From contig JASJQH010000225.1 in the NCBI GenBank assembly GCA_040143965.1, positions 1-20,568 of the forward strand: a stretch of 20,568 nt of DNA, written 5' to 3'. Position numbers and translations under genes: made by a program. This document shows, in pieces, positions 10,701 through 20,366 of the stretch. The notes below the pieces were generated by a model. That model was not told where the DNA came from and made no database searches. It was given only the letters and a program-made list of their open reading frames with translations. Position 1 is the first letter of the stretch, and every line of letters begins with the position of its first letter. The stretch comes from Basidiobolus ranarum (Eukaryota; Basidiobolomycota; Basidiobolomycetes; Basidiobolales).

Positions 10701-11035
10701 GGTCTTCTCATATGGACCCGCTTTCAACGAAATCTCTGAGCCAATTAAGTTATTACTATGAACCGCAGAAGGAGAATTTTCGCGTAATTCTCTATCATTA
10801 CGACCACTGCAAATACCAGGATTTAGTTTGGCTGTGAATAGTGAGAGCAGAAATAGAGCACTTACCGGCATCGAACAACAACTTGAATATTACTTTCTTT
10901 CTCTACAGCTTGATATTTTGCTTCGTTCATGACTCTACGTCTTTGTACTTCAACAGGCCGACGCCCACTGGAAGGCTCAACCAAACGTCGCGTTGAAGTG
11001 GATGAAGGCTCACCTGGATGAGATATATGTGACAT
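7734..11035 (-). CDS. Kinesin-5 (BimC/Cin8/Eg5 class) mitotic motor, 5 exons
   Basis: Minus-strand exons 11035-10866, 10806-10611, 10518-10508 (11 nt), 10452-9585 and 9527-7734 (introns 59, 92, 55 and 57 nt) give 1012 aa, normal for the family. The N-terminal motor domain starts with [15 protein letters not shown] and has the P-loop GQTGTGKT at 135-142, switch I NDKSSRSH at 254-261 and switch [10 protein letters not shown] at 288-295. The neck (about 386-411) leads to KNGVYL, a kinesin-5 hallmark, then a long coiled-coil stalk. The C-terminus holds a bimC box from TGKTP (Thr977 is the likely CDK site) through SWSLTRP to EEWR. Kinesin-5 is a homotetramer that crosslinks and slides antiparallel spindle microtubules and is essential for bipolar spindles in most fungi. 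The start at 11035 is the first ATG after an in-frame stop. A possible acceptor (CTTACAG) just upstream suggests a 5' UTR intron. Confidence 0.95.
10508..10518 (-). other. 11-nt kinesin-5 microexon
   Basis: The 11 bases GTGATAATGGG sit between an acceptor (GATTAG) and a donor (GTAAAG). They encode Val-Ile-Met and two bases of the Gly that joins the exon starting at 10452. Together they restore the conserved motor sequence [15 protein letters not shown]. Skipping it would shift the frame directly before the P-loop. Confidence 0.85.
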
Positions 11036-11698
11036 ATTTTGGATTTTCTGTAAGAGTGGTAACAGAAATCTCTAAGGGGAAACCAAGTGTTGAAAAGCAA
11101 GACAATAAAGAGATAGTCAACGAAAATAGTTTGGTTGTTACCAAACAAAAACGGAAGGTTTTAACATCAGTCACACTAAAATCTTTAACTTTGTTTCTAT
11201 GTTGAGAATGTCAACAAATCAATGAATGGACGAATCAATATTCGAAATTCAATCTTTTAACCTTACTGATGTTGGTAAACAAAACAAACCTTCGTTATCC
11301 TTACATCCAATCATATCAGAAAATAGTCCGTATATATAGCCAGTGTCATGCATGGTGTATCTATTCAACTAGGTCATATCCAGAGATTGACTATTATTTT
11401 AGACAAATTGCTATCTATAACCAACATCCGCCTAATTTACACTGGAATATCCTAATCCAACTCCAAGTCACTTTAACGAGCAGGCATGTGACTCCATCAA
11501 TCTAATACTTTATACGTCATGACTTTAAGGATGTGAGGTATGAGTGACTTCGAGAATTGCCTAATGAGTATGAAGAACAACCTATAAATCCATTATTTGG
11601 TATTCTATTCTCATATATTTCAAACATCCTTGTCTTCTAAGCTGACTCCTCATACTTTCTTCTATACACTCTTCTCTCTTTCACTGATAACTCTGAGT
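11036..11698. promoter_or_regulatory. Divergent intergenic region, kinesin-5 / conserved small protein
   Basis: 663 bp separate the kinesin-5 start (leftward) from the rightward gene at 11699, so it must hold both promoters. TATAAAT at 11583-11589 is a candidate TATA box for the rightward gene, 116 nt before its ATG. No TATA box is evident for kinesin-5. Minus-strand GTAACA near 11140 could pair with CTTACAG near 11050 as a 5' UTR intron. Short frames here are not convincing genes. Confidence 0.5.
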
Positions 11699-12165
11699 AT
11701 GTCTGATATTAAACAAATGGGTGAAGAGTTTCAGGCTTTGCGTTCCATTCCTAGTCACTTTAGTGGTGCAGGTGAATGGATCCCTGAAGTCGACTCCTTT
11801 GGCGGTAAAAAACATGAACTACTCAAGGTAAATTATTGTGTAATCAATCCACTTAATCCCACACACTAAAGTAATAATCCTAGTCTCTACAAGAAACCTT
11901 TGGTAAAGCTGGAACACCAGCCACCGAGGTTATTTTAAACTTAGGAAAACCTGACGAATTATCTCCCACACTCAATCTTCAGGAAGGTATTTCTCCCTTG
12001 ACCATGCCAGGGCCCGCCCTTTCTGAAAGTACCAAACCCGCCACCTCCAACTCTAGTTATTATCTGATCTATCACTGGAGAGGTAGACATGATTATGCTT
12101 ACTTTAAAGTGGATGCCGAAGAAGAAAAGATTATTGAATCTGGTTGGTACAATGCCTTGGAATAG
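11699..12165 (+). CDS. Conserved small fungal protein of unknown function, 2 exons
   Basis: Exons 11699-11827 and 11884-12165 (56-nt intron, clean phase 0 join) give 136 aa. It has no signal peptide or membrane segment, so it is likely cytosolic. It starts MSDIKQMGEEFQALRS, has a helical N-terminal half, a Gly-Lys-Pro-Asp turn (NLGKPDELSP), a Pro/Ser/Thr linker, and a C-terminal block YYLIYHWRGRHDYAYFKV followed by SGWYNALE. I recall similar short proteins ending in YxxYxWRGxHDYxxFK...WYxALE in many fungi, all uncharacterised. The GxPD plus WRGxHDYxxF pattern is faintly like the BamE/SmpA fold, but that is only an impression. AATAAA at 12261-12266 fits a 3' end. The in-frame extension upstream of 11699 has no ATG and overlaps the expected leader. 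Confidence 0.82.
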
Positions 12166-15078
12166 TGTTTCTTTATCTCGTCTGAAAAGGCATATATACA
12201 TATATTTCTGTTAGTTCAATGCTTTTGATTCATTTCGGAGTTTGCCATCGTTCTGAATGAAATAAAAACCTATGATATTCGCAAACGTATGAGCTCAAGT
12301 CAATATGTATTGCTTTAAATTTCAAATATTGAAGTTAAAAAAACCCACTTGCTTTTCTCTGTTACAGTTACGTTCAATTGTAATATTAAGGTTGTATTGG
12401 CCAAGTTCAATTTTTCTCCAAATATCTATTTACTCACACTAACAGAGCCATGAATTTTTAAATTGTTTGCTGAGCTCTTTAATCTTACCATTCATGTTCA
12501 TCTAAGATCTAACTCTTAAACCAAAGAAAGTAGCAAGGTGTCACTCTATTGAATGGTCTTTGCGGCTATATCAGCCCGTTCTATTCAAATGTATGACAAA
12601 CCTAGATTATGTCAATATGATAAAGAACCAGGGAGTGAGATCAGAGATGGTTAGGCAAGTCAAGATCTAGCATGAAGCTACGGTGTATTTCTGTATTAAG
12701 AATGTAAATGTAATTGATGCTTATTAGTTGAGTAATTGAACTCAAAATTAGAGCATAAATATCGGCCTTCATACGAAATTTTATATAATGAAAAACCAGA
12801 GATATCCGAAATATAACTATTTCAACTCTGGGTTTTCCTATATAGAAACTGTTCTAGAGTTGAAGGTTCATTTTTTCAATAGTAATCTATGTCAAGTATC
12901 TGGGTTACCGGTTCTTAGAGTCCGCCATTGGCTTGGCTTAAGGATGTTCCAGAAGCCAGGGAAGCTGCTTTATGAGCTTTCAGCTTTTTCAAAACATTTG
13001 CCCTCTCAACATTTCTATACAATTAAAATACCAATTTGATATGCCATCTGCGCATGAAAGAAATTATATATGAATCAATAATTCTATTCTCTTAACATTG
13101 ACTTTTTTTCTAGCAATTCCCAAGTTGCTCGACTAGCCGAGCGGTAATATAATCATAGAGAAACACTTGAGGAAAGGTTGATTTAGTGTCAATATGATGC
13201 TATGTCGCTGAATCTTCAATACACTATAGTATCCCCTAATTATCCTTCGGTTGATGTGCATTCGCATTAATAGCTTTGGTCTCAAGGTCTAAAGGTATTT
13301 AGATTCTATATGGTAGTTAATAATACTATCTATGGAATATGGATTGAATGGACCTGTACATGTATTAGGATAAAAAGAATAAGGCTGTGGCTATGTTGTA
13401 CCAGTTTGCTGGAAATTTTGATTTCGCCTATACATATTACAACACAGACTTTGTTGTCTAATTACAAGAGTTATGATTGTGATTGTATCTACTTTAATGA
13501 GCGTGGTACTGAATTGACTGAAGTAAATGATAATGCTGCCATTGTAGAACAGACACTAGATCTATTACTGCGTAGAGATAACGCCTGAGACTCAGTGCGG
13601 CAGCCCTGTAGTCATCCACTATATATTAAACAAACATCAATTGATTATAGTTAAGAAACATTGATATAAACTAATATCAGTTACCAATCAATTAATTGGT
13701 ACCATTGAGAAGGTAAAATTTGGGGTTGGGCGGTGACTGGGTATTGGTAAATCGTTAACATTGGACGTGTGCAAGGATGTGTTCGGCGGAGGCTCTGATA
13801 ACTAGTGAAATCCAAACGAATATCCCAGCCATATCAATTACCGAAACGGTTAATTGTCGCTTGTTAAGGGTAAAAACTAACCTAAGCATCATGAGGCACA
13901 GAAGCCCTGTGACTGAGTCTACGATAGGGTTACAAGGTGGTAAATAAAACTCCAATTACATGAGTTTACACGTACAGAATGACTACTAGGTCTAGAATAG
14001 CCTTGCAATGGAATTTATGTCAATTGTATACTGGTAGTTTCGTCTCTTCTGGTTTAGTGAATCAGATACTAATAAATTGAACTCTAAATAAATTTCTACA
14101 GTTTATTGTGCACATTCTTTTGAACAGATACTCGTTGCCCACGACCTACGAGAACCTAAAGTTGTAACTGCATTTTAATCCAAAGATAAGGATAGGCTGG
14201 CTACCTACTTCACACAATGTAAATCATGGCATTCTGGAGCAGCTAGGGTAATTCCCTCAACCAACTGATAGGATGTGGAGAGCTTTCTTTAATTGGACGT
14301 ATATTTCATTTAAACTACAAAAAATTAGAAAATGAGTTCAATTGGATAGCCAAGGAATTATCCTAGATAGAACTTGAGATGACGTTATATGCAAGGGTTC
14401 CTGTGGTGGCATTTATGTTTAGTGTTGTCGCATTTCCACTAGATACATAGACGATGGTTGGAAAACAACTTTCTGTACTTTGTATAGTATGGAGATACAG
14501 TATCTCGACAAGAATATTTCAGTTACCGGTGAGAATGAAGGTTGATACCATAAAAATGAGCTTTGTATCTCTTCTTCCAAGTACCCTGTAGATGAAGTCG
14601 CTCGATACTGAGGTGAAATCTGGAACAATTGGCGACAACCAAATTGTGATCTTGCTGGATGGCGATTTGATCAATTTTGCCCAGAGAATAGTTCCGGGCC
14701 TATGGAAGTATCTATCTCTCGTAATTTCATTTGTGCCTCCAATGAGCGCCTTTAGAGTCTGGAGATAGTAGTTGGTGAAAACCCCCACTAGCAGATATGG
14801 GATTCTATCTGCATGTCATCCTGTTTTTCTTCCTTCTTTAGATACAAATACTTGCGTCCCAATCTGGCAATATAGTCATCTGCATGTCAAAATGATACCA
14901 AAATCGCATATACCAGGGTGCAATCTATCTATACAATATCCAAAATGATCTAAATAGTGTTAATACTATGAATATTTCCAAGCCAAACCATTGGATAGAC
15001 GTGAAGTGTGACTTTTCAATCCTCTCGCAAAGCTTAGAGATGCAAAAGAACACGTCCGCTCACATAGTTTTGCAAACC
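12166..15078. other. Long AT-rich region with decayed coding-like scraps
   Basis: About 2.9 kb without a supported gene; the first 100 bp are the 3' UTR of the gene ending at 12165. Coding-like scraps are: plus 12788-13039 (83 codons); plus 13310-13588 (92 codons from an ATG, ending in an acidic, Leu-rich stretch TLDLLLRRDNA); minus 13755-13955 (hydrophobic); and minus 14519-14788. None has recognisable motifs, splice partners or promoters, and all are bounded by stops. They are probably old repeat or pseudogene remnants. Confidence 0.45.
14807..14889. repeat. 12-bp direct repeat flanking 59 bp
   Basis: ATCTGCATGTCA occurs at 14807-14818 and again at 14878-14889. On the minus strand the 59-bp intervening piece ends in a purine-rich run (aaagaaggaagaaaaacagga). 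This could be a target-site duplication around a tiny insertion, or chance. Confidence 0.3.
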
Positions 15079-15085
15079 TATATAA
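15079..15085 (+). promoter_or_regulatory. TATA box of the acidic secreted protein gene
   Basis: TATATAA lies 75 nt upstream of the ATG at 15154, almost the same spacing as in the cysteine-rich gene (76 nt). The leader is again CT-rich. Confidence 0.55.
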
Positions 15086-15153
15086 CGGAATACATCCAAT
15101 ATCATTTTCCCTGCAACTCTCCATCATTACTCTTCTTCGACTGATATTGATCC

Positions 15154-15447
15154 ATGCGCTCGACTATGTTTGTGTCAATCATTTTATCCCTTAGTTTGGT
15201 TACTATTGCTGATCCATTTCCTGTTAACGATCATGCAAGCGACATTACCCCAAGAGTGCCTCACCCAGCAGTTGGGACTTTGGCTTCCTGGAGACAGAAG
15301 ATGGGAAACGCAGTTGATTACAAACCGGGCGACGAGTATGAAGAGAGTGAGTTTGAAGGATACGCTGACAGTTACGCTTATCTTTTACCAGAGGCCCAAT
15401 ATTCGTATGATGCTGATGAAGACGAAGATATTGAGGATGACAGCTGA
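15154..15447 (+). CDS. Small secreted protein with Tyr-rich, strongly acidic C-terminus
   Basis: A single exon of 97 aa. Residues 1-19 form a signal peptide (MRSTMFVSIILSLSLVTIA), with DPFPVND after it as the probable mature N-terminus. The mature protein of about 78 aa has no cysteine. Its second half is Glu/Asp/Tyr-rich and ends in DADEDEDIEDDS. A TATA box at 15079-15085 and AATAAA at 15609-15614 support a real transcription unit. No family is recognised. An acidic, Cys-free, probably disordered secreted peptide could bind cations or wall material, or be a processed precursor; this is inference. A second frame (15170-15562, 130 codons) overlaps but starts at TTG and lacks an ATG, so I treat it as a shadow. 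Confidence 0.68.
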   Translation: MRSTMFVSIILSLSLVTIADPFPVNDHASDITPRVPHPAVGTLASWRQKMGNAVDYKPGDEYEESEFEGYADSYAYLLPEAQYSYDADEDEDIEDDS

Positions 15448-16317
15448 TTCATGTGGCACCCGGGCTTCATTCGTAGTCAAGAAAACGGTGGGCGATGACA
15501 CTTGTACATTATTAGCACCCCCTTTGACCTTAACTGAATTAACCCAGGAATACCAAATATAGAGTACACATCTCTTGCCCTACTTGTAGTTATTCCAGAA
15601 ACATCAGTAATAAAATTTGTATCATTTGAGGATATGGCAGTGCTGCTTGTTGTAAATATGGATTGTCTCTATCCAATCCTAGTGGTAGTTACTGATTCGG
15701 TGGGATTTGGCTTGTATCGGAACATCAGTATCAGATAGTTCGTCCATTACAGCTTGGTAAATACTCGTCACCGAGATGGCAATGAATAATTTCTAGGAGC
15801 ATTTGTACTAGAAGATGATTGGATCATAAAGTGTTGGGATAGTGGCGTACGGTAAGGCCGTCTTGTACATGTAACAAATCCCCATACTAATCAGCTATCC
15901 TTGTGACTGGAGCTCAAAATCAACGGATAACCAGTGATTTACCGGATGAACAGTTGACCGTCGGTGAGTCCAATTTTTGGCCTCAAGTTACTAATAATCT
16001 TACTCACCTTTGAATTTTCAATGACATTAGAAGGAATATCGGGATATCCACGCAGTCTCCCGGTTTTGCACGAAGCCTACTATGCTTGAGCATTCAGAAG
16101 TTATGATTCACGGATTTCTCTTGAGAACCAATTCTCGTGACTTTTGATTGGCTGCATATCTCTACCGTGGGTCTTGCACATCAGCTATTCTTTGGAGTGA
16201 GAATGAGAGTAATTTTATTAACATCAAGGCCTTCAAAGTAAGAAAATAGCAACAATGATGGACTGTTGAAGATATCGATTAAAGTAGGTGATGTATTTGC
16301 TTGTCACAGCAGGTCAT
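15448..16317. other. Intergenic, no gene seen
   Basis: 870 bp between convergent secreted-protein genes. AATAAA at 15609-15614 is a candidate poly(A) signal for the gene ending at 15447. I see no other coding or structural signal. Confidence 0.55.
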
Positions 16318-16647
16318 CTACATCAGGTAATATCCGATGAGGGCAACAGACAAATACCCTACCCTTATGTTGTGTTCACCGTTGGCTAAAGAAACTTTAC
16401 CATCTGCACCTGTTGGCTTGGGTCCGAAGACATTGGATGGAGCCTGAGTAGTAGGAGAATTGATTCCTGAGGTCGCCGACCCCCAAATTGAGTGAATTTT
16501 ACTTGGCACTTGGCCAAGGTCTGATCCGATTGAAGAGAAAAACGACCCAGAACCACTCGGTTTACAAGTGCTGCTTGGATCGCTACACTGTTGGAAGCTC
16601 AAAGCGAATAGCTGTTGCAAAACGATGACAAATAGTAATAGCTTCAT
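16318..16647 (-). CDS. Small secreted Ser/Gly-rich protein, probably GPI-anchored
   Basis: A single exon of 109 aa from the ATG at 16647. The signal peptide is MKLLLFVIVLQQLFALS. Two cysteines follow it (residues 21 and 28, in CSDPSSTC). The body is Ser/Gly/Pro-rich and low in complexity. The C-terminus is hydrophobic (VGYLSVALIGYYLM, residues 96-109) after a small-residue and polar stretch (SLANGEHNIR), which is the layout of a GPI-anchor signal; the attachment site could be near Asn89/Gly90. It is likely a cell-wall or plasma-membrane surface protein. The frame is open 16 codons further upstream to 16695, but that ATG overlaps the TATA box at 16695-16701 and would put residues ahead of the signal peptide, so the shorter start is chosen. 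No family is recognised. Confidence 0.7.
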   Translation of the reverse strand: MKLLLFVIVLQQLFALSFQQCSDPSSTCKPSGSGSFFSSIGSDLGQVPSKIHSIWGSATSGINSPTTQAPSNVFGPKPTGADGKVSLANGEHNIRVGYLSVALIGYYLM

Positions 16648-16694
16648 GGTCCCTGTGATGTTTCTAACTAACATTGTCACAGGAAGTATTGCCA

Positions 16695-16701
16695 TTTTAT
16701 A
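16695..16701 (-). promoter_or_regulatory. TATA box of the GPI-anchor-like protein gene
   Basis: TATAAAA on the minus strand lies 54 nt before the ATG at 16647. Its position decides between two in-frame starts, because the upstream ATG overlaps it and would lie outside the transcript. Confidence 0.55.
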
Positions 16702-17205
16702 GAGAAAGCAGTCAATAAATCAGTACAAGCAGTCAATCCCAAGTAAATGACACCAATGCTACGTCGATGATTAAGCTGACTGTATTAAAGCGGCTGGTTA
16801 ACCATTTACTAGTCTCTATATACACTTGAGACATTGTTTTTCCTGGAGATTAGTGATGTCGAATTCGCTTGCATTAATGTTGGAAGCTGGACATAATTTG
16901 CATCAACAAGGTTTCGTTTATTTGAGCTGGTTCATAAGACATTCGTATAAAATTGTATGTACCCACCTATCTAGCACGAATCTGATGGGCCTCATTTGCA
17001 TGAAGATGTGTCCTACACCAATCACCAAGCACTAAGGGAGTGCCCCTAGATGCTATACCGATATTTAGTAAAATGTGTAACTACCGAGAACGTTGTAGAA
17101 TTTTTCACAAAAGCTACATCATGAGAAACAAAAGTTGATACTGAAGCATCGGGACCAGATGCATTTTGACGAGTAATTTTATCAGCTCATACGACATAGT
17201 AAACG
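16702..17205. other. Intergenic, no gene supported
   Basis: About 500 bp. A 59-codon plus frame starting at an ATG near 16856 has a weak TATA-like sequence (TATATA near 16816), but it has no signal peptide or recognisable motif. I do not call it a gene. Confidence 0.45.
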
Positions 17206-17535
17206 ATGATTAGACTTCAGGAGGATATTCTCAGAGCTATCCGATCCTGTGTGAATAACCGAGGGCAACATGGTCCAGTAAAAAATCTCCAGAATCCACA
17301 CCGCATCTTTAAAGCGAAAATTCATCGAATCGTTCTTGAGAACAAGATTCGGATTTCAAATAGAGTTCATCCACATTATTCATTTCTATTGTGTGACACG
17401 TATTTTGCATCATCGGTCCCTATACGTTCTTATCACTGGGAGAGTTCAGGGTCAGGATACGTATGGAACAAGAAGCCAACAATCAAAAACTTTATCCCAG
17501 ATGAGGTGCAAATATTAGCCAAGTCCCAGTATTAA
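17206..17535 (+). CDS. Orphan open frame of 109 codons, uncertain
   Basis: The frame starts at a true ATG and is basic, mixed in composition (IRLQEDILRAIRSCVNN... ending EVQILAKSQY), with no signal peptide, membrane segment or known motif. It is the longest open frame in the right-hand 4 kb and has fewer low-complexity codons than its surroundings. I see no clear TATA box, splice partner or homologue. It may be a lineage-specific gene, an isolated exon, or a surviving piece of an old repeat. Confidence 0.25.
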   Translation: MIRLQEDILRAIRSCVNNRGQHGPVKNLQNPHRIFKAKIHRIVLENKIRISNRVHPHYSFLLCDTYFASSVPIRSYHWESSGSGYVWNKKPTIKNFIPDEVQILAKSQY

Positions 17536-20366
17536 TCTGGTGGGCTCACCTACTCTATGATCAAGCACATGACGAGGACTCTGGTTAGCCTGTTGAAAAC
17601 GCCACTACGTCGACCACCACAATTATCATGATACAGATTATGATTTTCATACACTAATCGAATGATTAGCGTTAGAGTTTTAGTTAAATTTGATGTTCTA
17701 CACATATATATGCAAGAGAATATGAGTTGTGTGTGCTTGATTAGAATGTAATTAATTCACAAGCCTCCCAAGATATTGAGATATCTATTAGAAAATGGCA
17801 TTAGTTTGAATCTCTTCCTGTCCTCAGTTATTCACATTACCAATGGCAAGTGATAAATTTACAGTTGAAAGATTAATGTCTCAGTGTCCTAGAACTCTCC
17901 AGGCCCTTTATCAGGGCAAAAGAAACATCAACGTGTGGATATGAGCCCTTACAAATACCGATAATCCTGGCTTCATGAATTTGTGATACAGTTCTTTAAA
18001 AGCTGGCCTTAACGAAACAAACAACTAACTGAAGAAGATCTCGCCCAGTCAGCGCTGCAGCATTATCAATTTTTCTACAGCTTGCAGGGTTTTACCTCCA
18101 GTGTCTACATCAGCAGTTAATTGCTCTCATGTGAGTATATATATCTCTTTACTCTGCTAGAGAGAAGTTGTACGCAAAACTTTAAAACTGCCCTTACTTC
18201 AAACAGTTCAATGTATAAAGTTAAAGGTATTGGAAATTCTTAGGTCAGCTCTCCAGGCATTTAAACGATCATCAAATTGGTCATTAATTGGATATTGATA
18301 AGCTGTTCATATGTAGTTTCTTTGCAAAATATAAGGGCGAAATTAGAGCATATATCAACATACCTTGATAACACGTGAAATCCATAGAACTTCACACATG
18401 GCTAATATTAGTGCTAGATTTTTATCGTAGTGTTGCTAGAGACATCTAAATAGTATATAGCATATAAAATTGGGATCTATCTTATGTTGTTAGTATTTGA
18501 GATTAATTCCAAGTGTTTAGGATAAATAGACGAAATGACATTTGCACTTGATTTACTGAATTGAAAATAAGAACTTATTCATATGTTGGAAATGAAAAAA
18601 AAACAGGAATGTTGTGTTTCTAGGGTACTAGGGAAGTAGGACGAGTTTGAAAATGTTGCTTTTCTCAACATTTCTGAGATCTATCCAAAATGAATGTTTT
18701 GATTTTGACTTGCGAAATATATTCAGTGAATAAACATTAAATATGTTAAACATGGCATACGAATATTTAGATGCTCAACTCTAATGTCTGTGGTCACTAT
18801 GTGTACCTAGAAAGCCATTTTCAAGATATGCACACAAGGTTCAGCAAGATCGTACTGAGTCACCCATATCATCAACCGCTACCTCCAAGCTTGACAGTCC
18901 TTGTAGTTGTGGCATAATTGTAGTCTTCTGCAAATAGCATTAATCATTTGACCATACTAAAATTCAACTTGATGAGACTAAGAACTATTCTATAACTTTT
19001 TTAGTTGCCCTTCATTTGATTCTACAAGATTTAGAAATCTCCTCCTTCACCTATTCTAGAATTATTTGCCTTGGAGATATTCAATATGCTTGCTTCTTTT
19101 CTAATCAATCATTCATCCAAAGGTTCTAAATTTCTGATGAGCTGCAATATAATGCACATCTTACCACAGAAAAATATCTATTGTATATAATCATGCGATA
19201 AGAATTTGATGCCACAGTTGGAAAATAAGAGAGCAGGTTACATTTAATATATGGCATGCTTCAACACCCGGTTCTGGTGGTATTCCTATCTAATGAGTGG
19301 CAATTCTTAATGTTACTTTGCAACTCCAGTCAGAGCGGCAATATACTTATGAACCTCTTCTTAATTGTATTTGAACTAACTCAATCTTGCTCAATATCGA
19401 GATTTTAACGGTTTAAATTGATAGGAGTGAATCAGAAATCTTGAAATGCGTTGAGCAGTAAAAATAACCAATGATTTTTTCTTCCTCTTGATCAAAAAAC
19501 TAGGTAGGAAGTGGCATTTGGTTGGCAGACAGATGTATCACCACCAACTAAGCAACCGATACCGGGAAGTTTGATAGGTTCCTTCATTAAGTGTAAATAG
19601 GAAGGCTACTATATACATAAGAGTGAGGATAAATCTCGTGATTTCTCAATTGAGCTACTGTTCAGTCATATGGTGTAAAACCATCAACCAGTTGAAGAAC
19701 CTGGTGTTTTTTGAATACCGTCATGCCTAGCCCAATTGTGTGCTGGAAATAACTATGGTATACTTTAAAGGATATCAAGGGAGTTGGTCACTTTTGGCGG
19801 ACAGCCTTAAACCCTAAAGACGCACCTTGCAATTTGAAATTATCTTAATGACTTGCTGGAATCGATGAATCAGCTACACATATTCTGGCATATAATACGG
19901 ATAAAAATGTTTACACACAATGAAGCAAAGAGCCAATCAAAAATCTTGGCAAGAACCTTACTTTCGCAGTGTAGTTTCGCGTGCACAGGAGGGGTTTCCT
20001 ACCAACTCTTTTGCACAGGTCAATCAAACTTGGTTAGGATTGATATAGAGATTATGTATTAGGTTGATTCAGACGAAGAACAATGTTTGGAGAGAAACGA
20101 TTCAACCATAAGCGGATGTTATTTTGAATGGAAAGAAACCACAAGCATGACACGTACCAACTGACACGTTATCGGCCAGGATTACTGAGGGGGTACATGG
20201 GGTTCTCATCTGTACAATGGATCAGAGAAAAAAGGGGGGCTAGTTAGGGCTGTGGATTCGACAGTGTTCTGGAATACACGGAATCCCATCTCCTTGACTC
20301 CTTGTATCTCTCCGGAACTAAATATAGCTAATGTAATATAAGTAATCTAGGCACGCCCATTTGATT
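17536..20366. other. Gene-poor AT-rich region, probable decayed repeats
   Basis: About 2.8 kb with stops in all frames. A 69-codon plus frame (19853-20062) is unsupported. A minus-strand scrap near 18840-18940 (LQGLSSLEVAVDDMGD) is faintly like the gag region of Copia-type elements, but too short to call. An A9 run lies at about 18595-18603. I see no long repeats or RNA genes. Confidence 0.45.

Noticed and set aside
11597-11698. N-terminal extension of the conserved small protein (TTFFYTLFSLSL-like hydrophobic stretch)
   Set aside because: There is no ATG in the extension, it begins within about 10 nt of the TATA box, and the conserved protein starts naturally at MSDIKQMG.
13120-13180. tRNA-like D-arm (ctcgactagccgagcggt) suggesting a tRNA-Ser/Leu gene
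   Set aside because: No matching acceptor stem, anticodon arm or T-loop (GGTTCGAATCC-type) follows within 90 nt. At best it is a chance match or a remote relic.
14519-14980. Minus-strand scraps (APWYMRFWYHF, HADDYIARLGRKY) that could be read as a Copia-type reverse-transcriptase fossil
   Set aside because: The suggestive words lie in competing frames, are short, and lack the ordered spacing seen in the LINE relic. Too weak to annotate.
15170-15562. 130-codon overlapping frame with a hydrophobic start
   Set aside because: It begins at TTG rather than ATG, overlaps the better-supported secreted-protein gene, and its hydrophobic run is the frame-shifted signal-peptide coding sequence.
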